Below, piece by piece: positions 7,799 to 15,971 of a DNA stretch of 26,213 nt. The DNA lies in the NCBI GenBank assembly GCA_030540535.1, contig JAUNWB010000001.1, positions 1 to 26,213 on the forward strand, read 5' to 3'. The notes beneath the pieces were generated by a model that worked only from the letters and a program-made list of their open reading frames with translations, was not told where the DNA came from and did not search any database. Every line of letters starts with the position of its first letter. Within the stretch, counting starts at the first letter, position 1. Origin of the DNA: Elusimicrobiales bacterium. GTDB lineage: Bacteria > Elusimicrobiota > Elusimicrobia > Elusimicrobiales > Elusimicrobiaceae. Both the position numbers and the translations under genes were made by a program.

Positions 7799-8099
7799 TG
7801 GCTAACTCCTCAGCGCTAATAAAGTAAAACCGACACGAGCCTCCAAAATCCGTATATGACGGATAGCGGCCGTCTGCAGTGGTAAACAGGAAATTTCCCC
7901 CGCGCGCTTTATAAGGGTATGGTAGCAGCAGTTCGTTTCCGCGGCAAAGCTGGCCGCTGATTAACGGTTCGTTATCTTTGGTAATATCAGCCAAAGTAGC
8001 CCCGTTTTCCAGCGTGCGGAGCGAAATGGCGTACGCCGCCCCGCCGAGGGTAATGCTAAACTGTTGATTTGGTTGTTTTTCTAGCGTAATTTCCTGCAT
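7779..8099 (-). CDS. Baseplate plug protein (Pam3 gp18-like)
   Basis: This 106-residue beta-rich protein begins MQEITLEKQPNQQFSITLGG and has NEPLISGQLCRGNELLLPYPY followed by GGNFLFTTADGRYPSYTDFG. This is the pattern of the plug proteins described for cyanophage Pam3-type simple baseplates, which close the tail tube at the hub. It is placed between the Dit-like protein and the hub and overlaps the latter by 20 nt. The assignment is from motif memory and position. Confidence 0.75.
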   Translation of the reverse strand: MQEITLEKQPNQQFSITLGGAAYAISLRTLENGATLADITKDNEPLISGQLCRGNELLLPYPYKARGGNFLFTTADGRYPSYTDFGGSCRFYFISAEELANANAAA

Positions 8100-8102
8100 A
8101 AT

Positions 8103-8780
8103 TTACCCAAATGTAGAAACATATAAATTCGCTATGCTTTGCCAAATATCTTTGAGCATGCTTCTTTCCCTTCCTTGCTTGTGGCCGCTTTTAACCGTGG
8201 AGGAATTGGCAACCTGGCGCACGTCGGCCTCCGTCAGTGTAACGTTTTCTCCGGTGACCAGCATCGCCTGGCGCAAAGTGCAATCGAATGACAGGCGAGA
8301 AACATTTTCAACCTTTTCCGAGTGCGGTATATCCACAAACACCATATCCGTATATACACCGCCTTGGCAGTGTACGCTGACCAGTGTGCCGTTTTCCTTG
8401 AGTTTACGTAAATCGTTTACAATATCATCGTAGAGATAATACGGCATTACAATTTGCAACCGTATTTCCACGGGCATTTGTACTTGGTGGTCCGCCACTA
8501 CGGAGCCGTTTTCCAGCGGATGCTCCATAATATGGCTGCTTTCTTTTACTTCCGCGTACATGACCACGCTGTTAAGCCCGGCATATTCGGCAGCAAAAGC
8601 CAGGCCCCGCTGTTCGGAAGAGACGAGTATTTCGCGCGGGTCGTCTTTGTCATTGGTGGCGATAAATACGTTTTTGCCGTTATTGGCCAAAGACAGCGCC
8701 CCGCCTGCGTTTAAAGCCAGGTTGGTGACGCTAAAGCCGCTCCCGGCCATTTGGTCTATTTGCTGTTGTATGGAAGGCAT
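8103..8780 (-). CDS. Dit-like distal tail protein
   Basis: The 225-residue product follows the tape measure with a 1 nt gap. It contains LNSVVMYAEVKESSHIMEHPLENGSVVADHQVQMPVE-type sequence (residues about 69-108) and LVSVHCQGGVYTDMVFVDIPHSEK, a pattern seen in Dit-like tail proteins between tape measure and hub. The C-terminus (HKQGRERSMLKDIWQSI) is charged and helical. It probably forms the ring joining the last tube ring to the hub. Confidence in a tail role is high; the exact family name is less sure. Confidence 0.72.
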   Translation of the reverse strand: MPSIQQQIDQMAGSGFSVTNLALNAGGALSLANNGKNVFIATNDKDDPREILVSSEQRGLAFAAEYAGLNSVVMYAEVKESSHIMEHPLENGSVVADHQVQMPVEIRLQIVMPYYLYDDIVNDLRKLKENGTLVSVHCQGGVYTDMVFVDIPHSEKVENVSRLSFDCTLRQAMLVTGENVTLTEADVRQVANSSTVKSGHKQGRERSMLKDIWQSIANLYVSTFG

Positions 8781-8781
8781 A

Positions 8782-10116
8782 TTAGTTCACCTGCGCCGTT
8801 AAAAGCGCGTCCTCCGCGTCCGTTATTCCGGCACGGGTCAGCCCGCTGCCGACTGCCTGCACCGTCTTTTGCGGGTCCCCGCTTTCGTTGACGTTTATTT
8901 CTATTTGGTTATTAAATACCGCGCCGCCGCCCATGGCAGATGCGGCTGTCATAGTGCGCAGGCCGTGGCCCCAGTCAGCGCTGCGGATATTGTCTAAAAG
9001 CCAGGGAAGGGTGTTATGGTATTGGTCCATCAAAAACCCGGCCGGATTTAATATCGATTTGGCTGTTTGCAGCACGCTGTTGCCGGCTGACCGAGTCCCT
9101 TCGGCCACGGGGTTTTCTTTCTTTTCTTTCAGCCATTCGGACACCGTTTTAATGCCGTCCACGATTTTACTGATAATTTCCCAAAGCGGCTTCAAAGCAC
9201 TTTCCCCGCCGCGGGCAAATGTGGCAAAATCGTCTACGAGCAGGACCAAAAGTCCTCCCAGCAAATAGAGCGGCCCGAAAGCCTTTAATATGGCCAAACC
9301 GATGGCCGCCACCGCCAGTTTTACTTCATCGGCATGGCTAATAAGATAATCAAACGCCCCCTTGCCGATTTCGGCCCAACGTTGGAAATGCGGGATTAAA
9401 TCCCTTAAAAACTGGCCCGCCACCATGGTAAACGCGGCTTTCAGTTCGCGCAGACTGTACTGAAACTTCTGTATACGCTCCAGGGTTTTTTCATCAAAAG
9501 GGTTGTATTTTTTGGCCAGTTCCATTTCCTTGCGCAGGCCTTCCACCCCGCGTTGTAAAAGGCGTATTGTCCCGTCATCAAGCCCCAACATACGGCCCAT
9601 ATCCATTTGTTCGGCCGCGCTGCGCCCCTGCATGGCCCGGGCGATGTTTTCAAGCATTTGTTCCGGCGTGGCCAAGCCTTCAGATCCGCCAAAGCGTACT
9701 CCGTAATACATCGCTGCTTGGGTAAGGCCATTTTCTTCTCCGCGGCGGATACCCATTAAGCTGGAGGTTAAAGAACCCAAAGAGGCCGCCATCCCGGCAC
9801 GGCTGCCGCCTATTCGTTCGGCCGCCAGCGCCAACGCACTGAATTTTTCCGCCGCTACGCCTGCGGAATTTGCCATAAACAGCAGTCCTTCTCCCTGCCC
9901 GGCAAAATTAAGTGTGCGGTTAACAATAACGCCAAAAGCAGCCAACGGGGCCAGGGCTTTTACAATACCGTTTTTAAGCCCGGTAAATCCTTTTTCGGCT
10001 TTTTGGGCGGAAGTTGCAGCAGCGTCCGACGCGTCCTGCACGCGCTTAAATTCTTTTACCACCGCTTGGGAGCCTTGGGTTTCAAACACCAAAGCAAAAG
10101 TATCTGTAATGGCCAT
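8782..10116 (-). CDS. Tail tape measure protein (short)
   Basis: The 444-residue protein is alpha-helical with an N-terminal coiled region, a TM-like stretch near residues 50-70 (ALAPLAAFGVIVNRTLNFA) and a strong hydrophobic block around residues 268-300 (LAVAAIGLAILKAFGPLYLLGGLLVLL). Sequence such as GSRAGMAASLGSLTSSLMGIRRGE and LLQRGVEGLRKEMELAKKY is typical of tape measures in DUF3383-sheath phages. It follows the frameshifted tail chaperone, as is standard; the chaperone stop and this ATG overlap (TAATG). At this length the tail would be short for a myovirus, an inference from the usual length relation. Confidence 0.88.
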   Translation of the reverse strand: MAITDTFALVFETQGSQAVVKEFKRVQDASDAAATSAQKAEKGFTGLKNGIVKALAPLAAFGVIVNRTLNFAGQGEGLLFMANSAGVAAEKFSALALAAERIGGSRAGMAASLGSLTSSLMGIRRGEENGLTQAAMYYGVRFGGSEGLATPEQMLENIARAMQGRSAAEQMDMGRMLGLDDGTIRLLQRGVEGLRKEMELAKKYNPFDEKTLERIQKFQYSLRELKAAFTMVAGQFLRDLIPHFQRWAEIGKGAFDYLISHADEVKLAVAAIGLAILKAFGPLYLLGGLLVLLVDDFATFARGGESALKPLWEIISKIVDGIKTVSEWLKEKKENPVAEGTRSAGNSVLQTAKSILNPAGFLMDQYHNTLPWLLDNIRSADWGHGLRTMTAASAMGGGAVFNNQIEINVNESGDPQKTVQAVGSGLTRAGITDAEDALLTAQVN

Positions 10117-10354
10117 TATTTCCTCTTTGTCTGCTGTTGGGCCGCCTCATAGGCTTGCATTTCGTTATAGCGGGTAACTGCTTCAACTTCCCACAACTGC
10201 ATGGCGTCCTCGAGTGTGTACACTGTCTTTAATTCCCGGAGTGTGGCTTTGCCGGACGCGACGACGTTTCCAATAAGGACGTCAATATTTCGGTAACTTT
10301 CCGCTGGGCAAGAGTTCCTAATTTTTCGAAGAAAGCGGCACTCTTGCCATTTTG
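10116..10354 (-). CDS. Tail assembly chaperone T extension, made by -1 frameshift
   Basis: In the -1 frame relative to the G gene there is no stop from the slippery run to TAA at 10116-10118. The frame reads IDVLIGNVVASGKATLREL, KTVYTLEDAMQLWEVEAV and TRYNEMQAYEAAQQQTKRK. The GKATLREL / Y-LEDA-L-E / RYNEMQAYEA pattern is the usual T-domain of G-T chaperones. Its own first ATG is late and lacks a good ribosome binding site, so it is best explained as the fused C-terminus of a 180-residue GT protein (101 residues of G plus 79). It would recruit tube subunits to the tape measure and is absent from the finished tail. Confidence 0.8.
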
Positions 10355-10657
10355 AAAAAAACTGCAGTTATGCTCCAGCGCGGCCGCCTCCAGCTTGACC
10401 AGCGTTTCCCAGGAAGGGACATGGTTGTTTACCAGTTCTTTTGTGCTAAGGCGCACGGCGGTACCGTCCGGCAGCACCCGCTCCACATAACTCATGAGTT
10501 TAAGCATGATTTCTTCGCTTACGGCATAGTCCCCCACGCGCGGAATGTTGCTTAAGGGGTATTTGGTGATAATCTCCCGCCCCGCCACGGCGGGGAACTT
10601 GCCGATTCTATAGGTTGCGTCGTTAATTACAATTTCTTTGGGCTCCAAAAGTTCCAT
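10229..10657 (-). CDS. Tail assembly chaperone G
   Basis: The 142-residue zero-frame product starts MELLEPKEIVINDATYRIGKF. It has GREIITKYPLSNIPRVGDY and LVNNHVPSWETLVKLEAAALEHN, as in gpG-type chaperones between tail tube and tape measure. At codons 99-101 it carries the T-TTT-TTT slip run, after which the zero frame continues 41 codons to its stop. Two products are therefore expected: G, and a less abundant GT fusion. It follows the tail tube gene with a 19 nt gap. Confidence 0.82.
   Translation of the reverse strand: MELLEPKEIVINDATYRIGKFPAVAGREIITKYPLSNIPRVGDYAVSEEIMLKLMSYVERVLPDGTAVRLSTKELVNNHVPSWETLVKLEAAALEHNCSFFQNGKSAAFFEKLGTLAQRKVTEILTSLLETSSRPAKPHSGN
10355..10361 (-). promoter_or_regulatory. 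-1 programmed ribosomal frameshift slip site
   Basis: On the coding strand the zero-frame codons read AGT TTT TTT CAA. This is a canonical X-XXY-YYZ heptamer (T TTT TTT), which lets both tRNAs re-pair after a -1 step. The -1 frame then stays open for 79 codons and encodes a recognisable T domain. No strong downstream hairpin was obvious by eye. Position before the tape measure matches the lambda G/GT arrangement. Confidence 0.78.
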
Positions 10658-10676
10658 ATACTATTCTCCGGGTTTG

Positions 10677-11117
10677 TTAATTGATTTTGTTTTCAAAGAC
10701 GAATTTATATTCTTTCGTCTTAATACGGCCGTTCGAGCTTGCGCTGCCCGCCGGAACGCCGGACACCAGCTTTCCGTTGGAAAGAATTTTGCGCGTGCCG
10801 TCCGGGTACGAAGCCACCAGCGTGATTACGTCCTGCGCGCTGATTTTGCCTTTGGCGGCGCGGTTCATGTCGTACAAAATAGACAGGTTTTTGTCCGCGT
10901 CCGAATTGGGAATAATGTTTAAAGTTACTTCCAGCGCAGCGGCGCGCGTCCACACTACCAAATCCCCGTTTACGCCCATGCCGTATTCGGCAATTTGGGC
11001 TGCGGGAAAATCAAGCGGGTCAGCATCGTCCGCAAACTCGCTGATTTCAAACCCTTGCGGGAACGTCGGGGCCGCAATAACGGTTACTTTTCCGCCAATA
11101 AAACTTACGTCTTGCAT
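10677..11117 (-). CDS. Tail tube protein (DUF3277-like)
   Basis: The 146-residue protein has QDVSFIGGKVTVIAAPTFPQG at its start, then ADPLDFPAAQIAEYGMGVNGDLV and WTRAAALEVTLNIIPNSDADKN, ending in IKTKEYKFVFENKIN. Small beta-barrel tube proteins with this layout follow DUF3383 sheaths. It is immediately downstream of the sheath gene (11 nt gap with a GGAGG site) and upstream of the chaperones. It forms the inner tube through which DNA passes. Confidence 0.85.
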   Translation of the reverse strand: MQDVSFIGGKVTVIAAPTFPQGFEISEFADDADPLDFPAAQIAEYGMGVNGDLVVWTRAAALEVTLNIIPNSDADKNLSILYDMNRAAKGKISAQDVITLVASYPDGTRKILSNGKLVSGVPAGSASSNGRIKTKEYKFVFENKIN

Positions 11118-11128
11118 GATATTCCTCC

Positions 11129-12637
11129 TTAAATCAAGGTATGCGTGCCGGTTACTTTGCGCACGCTGTCGCCTTTGGAATAGACCAGCGTATACTGGTA
11201 TTCGTAAACGGTATTGCCGTTGGCCGTTATGGGTACGATTTGCGAATGCAGATAGTTCCCTTCGCTGTACACGCTGCGCCAGGCGTCTGCATCTCCCGTC
11301 AGGCTGGTAATATAGGCCTTTTGCGTATTGGTCAGCTCTTTGCCCTGGGAAATGGTGCCGTTATTTTTGGCAGTTTCAATAACGCCCTGCAAAAGACCGT
11401 CCCCTGTGGCGCGGCCGGAGGCATTGGCGGGCCATTTGGGTACGGAAAGTTGGTAATTCAAAAATTCTACCGCGGCTGCGTCTTTAAGCCATAGTTCGTT
11501 CATATAAACGCCCATGTCTTCCACTTCGCCTTGGAGTTTGCCGGGCTGGAAAAAAGCAATCGGCGTGCCGGCCTGCTGCGTACTGCCGTAAAAGTTAACG
11601 CGCACGGCGGACAAGGCTTCGTATTCGGCGTCTGTAGTGACGGAAGGTTCCACACCGGGCATTTGTTTGTACATGTAATTTTGCGTACCGTTTACGCGGT
11701 TGAAATTGGTGGTCGCGGCCACACACGCCGGAACCAGCCACGCGTAAGAATACGGCGTAAACGCGTCGGCAATCAGGGCGGTGCCGCTGTAATCTTTTAC
11801 CAACGGCTGAACTACCGAATAATCCGATTTGGCAATAGGTTGTAAGTACATGCCGCCCAAAAGGTTTTGCCCCTGGGTCCACGCGGCAATTTCCGAGATA
11901 CCCTCATTATCCGGCTGCGTCAAAAAAGCAAACGTGCCGTAGTTGTTGGAAAGGTTTAAACTATCAGTTAACAGTTGGCTGTAGGAAGCGGCGGAAACGC
12001 CCTGGGAAACAACGGGGTTAGACACTTCGTCCAGCCCCAGCATGGAACTGATATCCGTGCCGGATTTCCCCGCGCTGAGCGCTACAATAGCCCCCGCTTG
12101 GGCCTCGCCGCCGGTGAGTACAAATCCGCCGCTTTCGGCGTCAAACTCAAAGGTGATATTTTGCCACATCGCATTGGCGGACTGTGCGCCGCGCAAGGCG
12201 CCTTGCACCGCCGCGGCTACATCGCTATATGCCGTAACGGCGGAAAAATCAAGCCCCGTCACTTCACTGGTCAGCCCGCCCAGAGAAAGCGTAAACGCGC
12301 CGTCTTTTACCGTTTTAAAATTGGCAAGGCTCGTTGGGGCTGCGGTGGCACGCAGGAAAGGCGCTTTGGCGGAAGAAATATCCGCGCAAAAAGAGATTTT
12401 GGAAGGGCTCTGCTGCTGCACGCTTACAAAACCGAAATACACCTGCGCCAACGCATATTCCCGGCTGTTATAACCGAAATATTCCCCTACAGCGCCGGCG
12501 GAACTAAACTCCAGCACGGTATTGGAAGGCATATAAGAACTGGCGGTAAAGACGCGCAGGATATGTTCCCGGGCTCCCGCCTGAGCCTGTCCCCCTACGC
12601 CGGACGTAATATCTACATACTGGCTTTGGCTAATCAT
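11129..12637 (-). CDS. Contractile tail sheath protein (DUF3383)
   Basis: The 502-residue product opens MISQSQYVDITSGVGG and has FSSAGAVGEYFGYNSREYALAQVYF, a hallmark block of DUF3383 sheaths. YMKQMPGVEPSVTTDAEY-like sequence in the middle and the closing YEYQYTLVYSKGDSVRKVTGTHTLI are also typical. Length is as expected. The sheath makes this a myovirus and, with the tube downstream, defines the tail module. Confidence 0.92.
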   Translation of the reverse strand: MISQSQYVDITSGVGGQAQAGAREHILRVFTASSYMPSNTVLEFSSAGAVGEYFGYNSREYALAQVYFGFVSVQQQSPSKISFCADISSAKAPFLRATAAPTSLANFKTVKDGAFTLSLGGLTSEVTGLDFSAVTAYSDVAAAVQGALRGAQSANAMWQNITFEFDAESGGFVLTGGEAQAGAIVALSAGKSGTDISSMLGLDEVSNPVVSQGVSAASYSQLLTDSLNLSNNYGTFAFLTQPDNEGISEIAAWTQGQNLLGGMYLQPIAKSDYSVVQPLVKDYSGTALIADAFTPYSYAWLVPACVAATTNFNRVNGTQNYMYKQMPGVEPSVTTDAEYEALSAVRVNFYGSTQQAGTPIAFFQPGKLQGEVEDMGVYMNELWLKDAAAVEFLNYQLSVPKWPANASGRATGDGLLQGVIETAKNNGTISQGKELTNTQKAYITSLTGDADAWRSVYSEGNYLHSQIVPITANGNTVYEYQYTLVYSKGDSVRKVTGTHTLI

Positions 12638-12641
12638 ATTT

Positions 12642-13154
12642 TTATACTCCTTTTATAATTGACTTCGCCGAAGTAATATCCGGCGTTTGCTGCTCGTACG
12701 TTTGCTTATAAATCAAATCCAAAGTAAAATTGGGTAAAATTTGGAACGTTTCCGTTTCGGTTTCTATCTGCGGGGTAGCTATCTCCCCCACGCGCAAAAC
12801 ATTGTATCCTTTGGCGCGCAGTTCCCGCGCGGCCGCATCCGACATAAACCAGTTTCGCAGCCGTTTAAGTACGTCCCCGGCGCCCAGGGCTGTAACGTCA
12901 TCCTGCACCCGGCTGTAACGCACGGCATCTATCTGCCAGGTGCTTTGAATAATTTGCCCGCCGTTTTCGGGTTTAAAAGAACACGTTTGCAGGTGCCCGA
13001 AAGCTGTTTCCCCCAGTCGGTGGATTAAAATGTAGGGTCGGGAAAAATGCCCTCTGGTCGGTTGGTAACTCTGCACCACCTGCCACGGAGCAAACCCGGA
13101 AAGGCCCGTTTTGATAAGAGCAATTAAATCAGCCGTTACCTGGTTGTCCGTCAT
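12642..13154 (-). CDS. Neck/tail terminator-like protein (LIC_12616 / gp37-like)
   Basis: The frame is open ten codons further up. However, the ATG reading MTDNQVTADLIALIK has a near-perfect GGAGG six nt upstream, so I place the start there (170 residues). The sequence has SYQPTRGHFSRPYILIHRLGETAFGH-type content and LRNWFMSDAAARELRAKGYNVLRVGEI, matching phage neck proteins encoded just before DUF3383 sheaths. It overlaps the previous gene by 26 nt. The likely role is tail termination or joining. Confidence 0.75.
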   Translation of the reverse strand: MTDNQVTADLIALIKTGLSGFAPWQVVQSYQPTRGHFSRPYILIHRLGETAFGHLQTCSFKPENGGQIIQSTWQIDAVRYSRVQDDVTALGAGDVLKRLRNWFMSDAAARELRAKGYNVLRVGEIATPQIETETETFQILPNFTLDLIYKQTYEQQTPDITSAKSIIKGV

Positions 13155-13536
13155 TTTCCGCCTCCGCAGTTGTATTTTCGTCATCCGGCGTAACCACTAC
13201 GCCGCACCAGCCGTCTATATTAAACCACGGCGTATTGCGGATTACTTTCCACCGCCGTCCTTCAAAAATCAGTATGTCCGGCGTGGCCTGTTTGTCTAAC
13301 CCTTTCATTTGTACGCTGGCGTATACCGTTCGGTATTCCCGTTCAAAATTAAGGCCCAGTTTTTCGTATTGTGTCTGCTCGAGGGCTTGTATGCTGCCGA
13401 AATACTTGACGGGTGCGGCATACTCGTTTACAAACACTCCCAGCGTATTTACGGTTTTACCCGTAAAAGCGCAATACTCAAACTCCTGCGTAGGGATAAT
13501 GTTAAAAGCCTGTGAAAGTAAATCGCCTAAAATCAT
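13129..13536 (-). CDS. Collar / head-tail completion protein
   Basis: This 135-residue protein starts MILGDLLSQAFNIIPTQEFEY and has GVFVNEYAAPVKYFGSIQAL and LIFEGRRWKVIRNTPWFNIDGW. Similar small proteins annotated as phage collar proteins lie between the gpG-like morphogenesis protein and the terminator. The acidic, Asn/Gly-rich C-terminus (about the last 20 residues) is probably disordered. Assignment is mostly by position and recalled similarity. Confidence 0.65.
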   Translation of the reverse strand: MILGDLLSQAFNIIPTQEFEYCAFTGKTVNTLGVFVNEYAAPVKYFGSIQALEQTQYEKLGLNFEREYRTVYASVQMKGLDKQATPDILIFEGRRWKVIRNTPWFNIDGWCGVVVTPDDENTTAEAENDGQPGNG

Positions 13537-14000
13537 TTTTTAGTACTCCGATAATCCACCGCACCACGCAGTACCAGTGTATCTAGCAACGGGGTGTTTT
13601 TGCCTTTCTTTTTAACGGTAGACGGGGCGTTCGGCGCATACAACGCCGAATTACTCATGGTACCCTTAATATCATCCGCTATCAGCGCGCCCAGGGATTC
13701 ATAAGCGTCCGAATCTTTTTGCTTTCCGTTTAAAACGTCTTTGGTCCGTTCCGCCGCTTCTTTTACCCACTCTTTGACTTTTAGCTTGCCCGTCATTCGC
13801 AGCATCGGCCGGGGTGGAATGTGGGTCTTCTTCCCGATTACGGCCCCGTATTCCATTACTTGCGCCAGCTGGGCCATAGTCAGTTTGGTGTCGGCATGTT
13901 TTTCCCCCGGGTGTATCCATCCGGCTTCTATGCGGACGTTTCCCAAATTGGAAGCGTTTTTAATAACTTGCCGTAGCTTTTCGGTCCGTTTTATTTTCAT
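13533..14000 (-). CDS. HK97 gp10-like / virion morphogenesis connector protein
   Basis: The 155-residue product has RIEAGWIHPGEKH near the start, AQVMEYGAVIGKKTHIPPRPMLR in the middle and SNSALYAPNAPSTVKKKGKNTPLLDT-type sequence near the end. The E-G-I-PPRPMLR and NAPSTVKKKGK-PLLDTG-L blocks are characteristic of gp10-like and Mu gpG-like head-tail joining proteins. It overlaps neighbours on both sides by 4 nt. Role: tail completion or neck assembly. Confidence 0.85.
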   Translation of the reverse strand: MKIKRTEKLRQVIKNASNLGNVRIEAGWIHPGEKHADTKLTMAQLAQVMEYGAVIGKKTHIPPRPMLRMTGKLKVKEWVKEAAERTKDVLNGKQKDSDAYESLGALIADDIKGTMSNSALYAPNAPSTVKKKGKNTPLLDTLVLRGAVDYRSTKK

Positions 14001-14419
14001 CGAAACACGTTCTCGTTGCTGCCGCCAAAGTAAAAGCCCAAGGGAGCAAAACTGTTGAGTAAAAACAGCAAATCAGCCCCAAAGGGGGTTAAATTAAGCC
14101 AGTAATCGTACTGGTCCTTACTGGGGGGCGGCGTAAGCGTGATGCTTACCTTGTCTACACTGGCCCCCGTTTGGAGCCCGGTACCCATATTGCCGCCGTT
14201 TATGCGGTCCGTAAGTACCTGCAAATGCCCCGCCATCAGATACACCGCCCGCGCGCTGCAAGCCCCTTTCAAGGGTCCGCAGGATAGCGGGGACATATAG
14301 CACTGGGCCAGTTCCAAATCGGCTGCCAGCACCTCATCCGGGTATTTTTCCGCATTTTTAAAATACGGAAGCTGCAGGCGCATTCCTTCCACCGTAACAG
14401 TAACTATATTCCCCGCCAT
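13997..14419 (-). CDS. Head-tail connector, DUF4054 family
   Basis: The 140-residue protein contains VLAADLELAQCYMSPLSCGPLKG and RAVYLMAGHLQVLTDRINGG followed by KVSITLTPPPSKDQYDYWLNLTP-type sequence. This is the layout of DUF4054 connectors, with a helical adaptor core and a Y-W-x-L-TP-G end. It is placed directly downstream of a small head gene and upstream of the gp10-like gene, as in other DUF2184-capsid phages. Confidence 0.85.
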   Translation of the reverse strand: MAGNIVTVTVEGMRLQLPYFKNAEKYPDEVLAADLELAQCYMSPLSCGPLKGACSARAVYLMAGHLQVLTDRINGGNMGTGLQTGASVDKVSITLTPPPSKDQYDYWLNLTPFGADLLFLLNSFAPLGFYFGGSNENVFR

Positions 14420-14422
14420 AAA

Positions 14423-14797
14423 TTATTTTCCTTTTCTGGTCCGGGGGGCTTTTTTGCCCTCTTTCTCGTAATCTTCCGGGGTGCGCTGGGCAGATTTGTC
14501 CTTTACGTCCATTTTTTCCGCCGTTTCCTCGGCTTTGTATTTGTTGGAAGTTTCCATAATTTTAAGGAACCCGCGTTCCAGGTGGTTTTTAAATCCGATA
14601 TTGGTTTTTAAAAGTTCCAAATCTTGCTCGGATACTTCCGTTACGGCCCCGGACGGGGTAAGCAGCGTTTTTTTGTTGGCAACGTTGGCGCCGCCTTTGA
14701 TTAAAATTTCTTTTTTAACGCGCAGTACGTTGCCGCTGGTTTTTTCGTAAAACGCGTAGCGGTGGTCTGCGGTTAAAGAACTGATGATATAAGGCAT
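14423..14797 (-). CDS. Small head-region protein of unknown function
   Basis: The 124-residue product begins MPYIISSLTADHRYAFYEKT, has a compact N-terminal beta region with LLTPSGAVTEVSEQDLELLK, and ends in a highly charged Lys/Glu-rich tail (KEGKKAPRTRKGK). Genes like this often lie between capsid and DUF4054 connector, but I do not recognise a named family. Its AAGGAG ribosome binding site lies inside the 3' arm of a long inverted repeat after the capsid gene, so its expression could be damped by RNA folding. Confidence 0.7.
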   Translation of the reverse strand: MPYIISSLTADHRYAFYEKTSGNVLRVKKEILIKGGANVANKKTLLTPSGAVTEVSEQDLELLKTNIGFKNHLERGFLKIMETSNKYKAEETAEKMDVKDKSAQRTPEDYEKEGKKAPRTRKGK

Positions 14798-14798
14798 G

Positions 14799-14859
14799 CT
14801 ATTCTCCTTTTCCCCCTCCCCGGACTGGGGGCGGAAACCGCCCCGAGCCCGGAGAATAG
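14799..14859 (-). promoter_or_regulatory. Intergenic stem-loop masking a ribosome binding site
   Basis: On the transcribed strand CTATTCTCC and GGAGAATAG form a 9 bp outer stem enclosing a GGGGCGG/CCGCCCC hairpin, with further GC pairing between. The 3' outer arm contains the AAGGAG of the next gene, whose ATG follows directly. There is no U-tract after the stem, so it is not a simple terminator in this direction. It may stabilise the capsid message 3' end and lower translation of the downstream gene. Confidence 0.6.
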
Positions 14860-14868
14860 GGGCCCAAA

Positions 14869-15957
14869 TTAGATACCGCTTAAACGGTATACGCCGATGG
14901 GCTGGCGAACCATAACCCCGGCGGTGGCGTTGGCAAAAAATTCTTCGTAGCTTTTGCCTTTGTTGAACACGCCCAAAAATCTAAACTCTTCCGGCACGTA
15001 CTGGTCAATCACTTTGTTACCGTTGGTTTCGTCTGCTACCAGGTAGGCTACATTGTCACCGCCGTGGGCATCGTTTAAAAACACGGTGGATTTTACGGTA
15101 ATCAGCGGGTACGTTTCTGCCAGCCATTTGGCAACGGATACGCCGTAGTCGCTGGTTTTGTTCATGTACTGTTCAGCTCCCAAGGACACTGTCAACGTAG
15201 CGCGTTTGGTTTTGGGGTTGTACAAACCTTTACTGGAGTTTTGCAGTCCGGCAATCATGCTGAGTACGTCGGCCTGGATTTCCAGGAAAGTCTTGTCCGC
15301 CCATTGGGTGCTGGTATTGGCGGCGTTCTTGGCCGCGTCTACGTACGCAGGCAAGTTCGGGTCGTTCAATAATCCGTAGGTTTTATTGGTTCCGTCCGAA
15401 AAACCGTTGTAGGCAATCAGGTTGCGTTCGATTTTCAGCGCGGTGGCGCAGGCGGCGCGTTTTTCTTTGGCGGAAGAAAGGCGCATTTTCGCGGCGCGTT
15501 CTTCTTCCAAAATACCCACTTCCATGGATTCTTCAAAGCGTACGATGGTGCGCGCTTCGAAGTTCACATTCCAGGAAGCCAGGCGCGGGTTGGCCATGTC
15601 ACCGTACGGATGGGCCTGGCCGATGTGTTCCACAATGGGCTGCACGATTTCTTCATCGGCAAAAGTGCCCGCGGTGGTTTTACCGATAATTTCGTCCGCG
15701 TCCGTAGGAACGGTGGCCACTTCCACGATTTCGGGGTTCCACCACTGCAAGAACTGCACCGGCGTCGCAATAGACGGGGTGGTAATGCCCGCAGGCGCCG
15801 TGTCATCCTGCGCGAACAGGCGGCGGTAGTCGGCAATCGCTTTTTGGCTGACACCGATGCCCAGTTTGGTAAGAGTGGCGTCCTTCGTTCCCGCGTCCAT
15901 GGCAAAAGGGCGGCACTGGGAAGGAGAAAACCTTTGAATAATTTGCGTTTCGTTCAT
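14869..15957 (-). CDS. Major capsid protein (DUF2184, HK97 fold)
   Basis: The 362-residue protein has TPVQFLQWWNPEIVEVATVPTD-type sequence, then GQAHPYGDMANPRLASWNVN and RFEESMEVGILEEERAAKMRLS. These are landmarks of the DUF2184 capsid family. The N-terminal 60 or so residues are less ordered and may be a delta-like arm. It has a strong AAGGAGG site and lies between cement and connector genes. It is the main shell subunit. Confidence 0.92.
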   Translation of the reverse strand: MNETQIIQRFSPSQCRPFAMDAGTKDATLTKLGIGVSQKAIADYRRLFAQDDTAPAGITTPSIATPVQFLQWWNPEIVEVATVPTDADEIIGKTTAGTFADEEIVQPIVEHIGQAHPYGDMANPRLASWNVNFEARTIVRFEESMEVGILEEERAAKMRLSSAKEKRAACATALKIERNLIAYNGFSDGTNKTYGLLNDPNLPAYVDAAKNAANTSTQWADKTFLEIQADVLSMIAGLQNSSKGLYNPKTKRATLTVSLGAEQYMNKTSDYGVSVAKWLAETYPLITVKSTVFLNDAHGGDNVAYLVADETNGNKVIDQYVPEEFRFLGVFNKGKSYEEFFANATAGVMVRQPIGVYRLSGI

Positions 15958-15971
15958 CTTTTATATCCTCC

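Noticed and set aside
11190..11215. TATACT in the sheath gene as a sixth promoter of the family
   Set aside because: There is no -35 box at 17 nt and no closing stem with a U-tract downstream.
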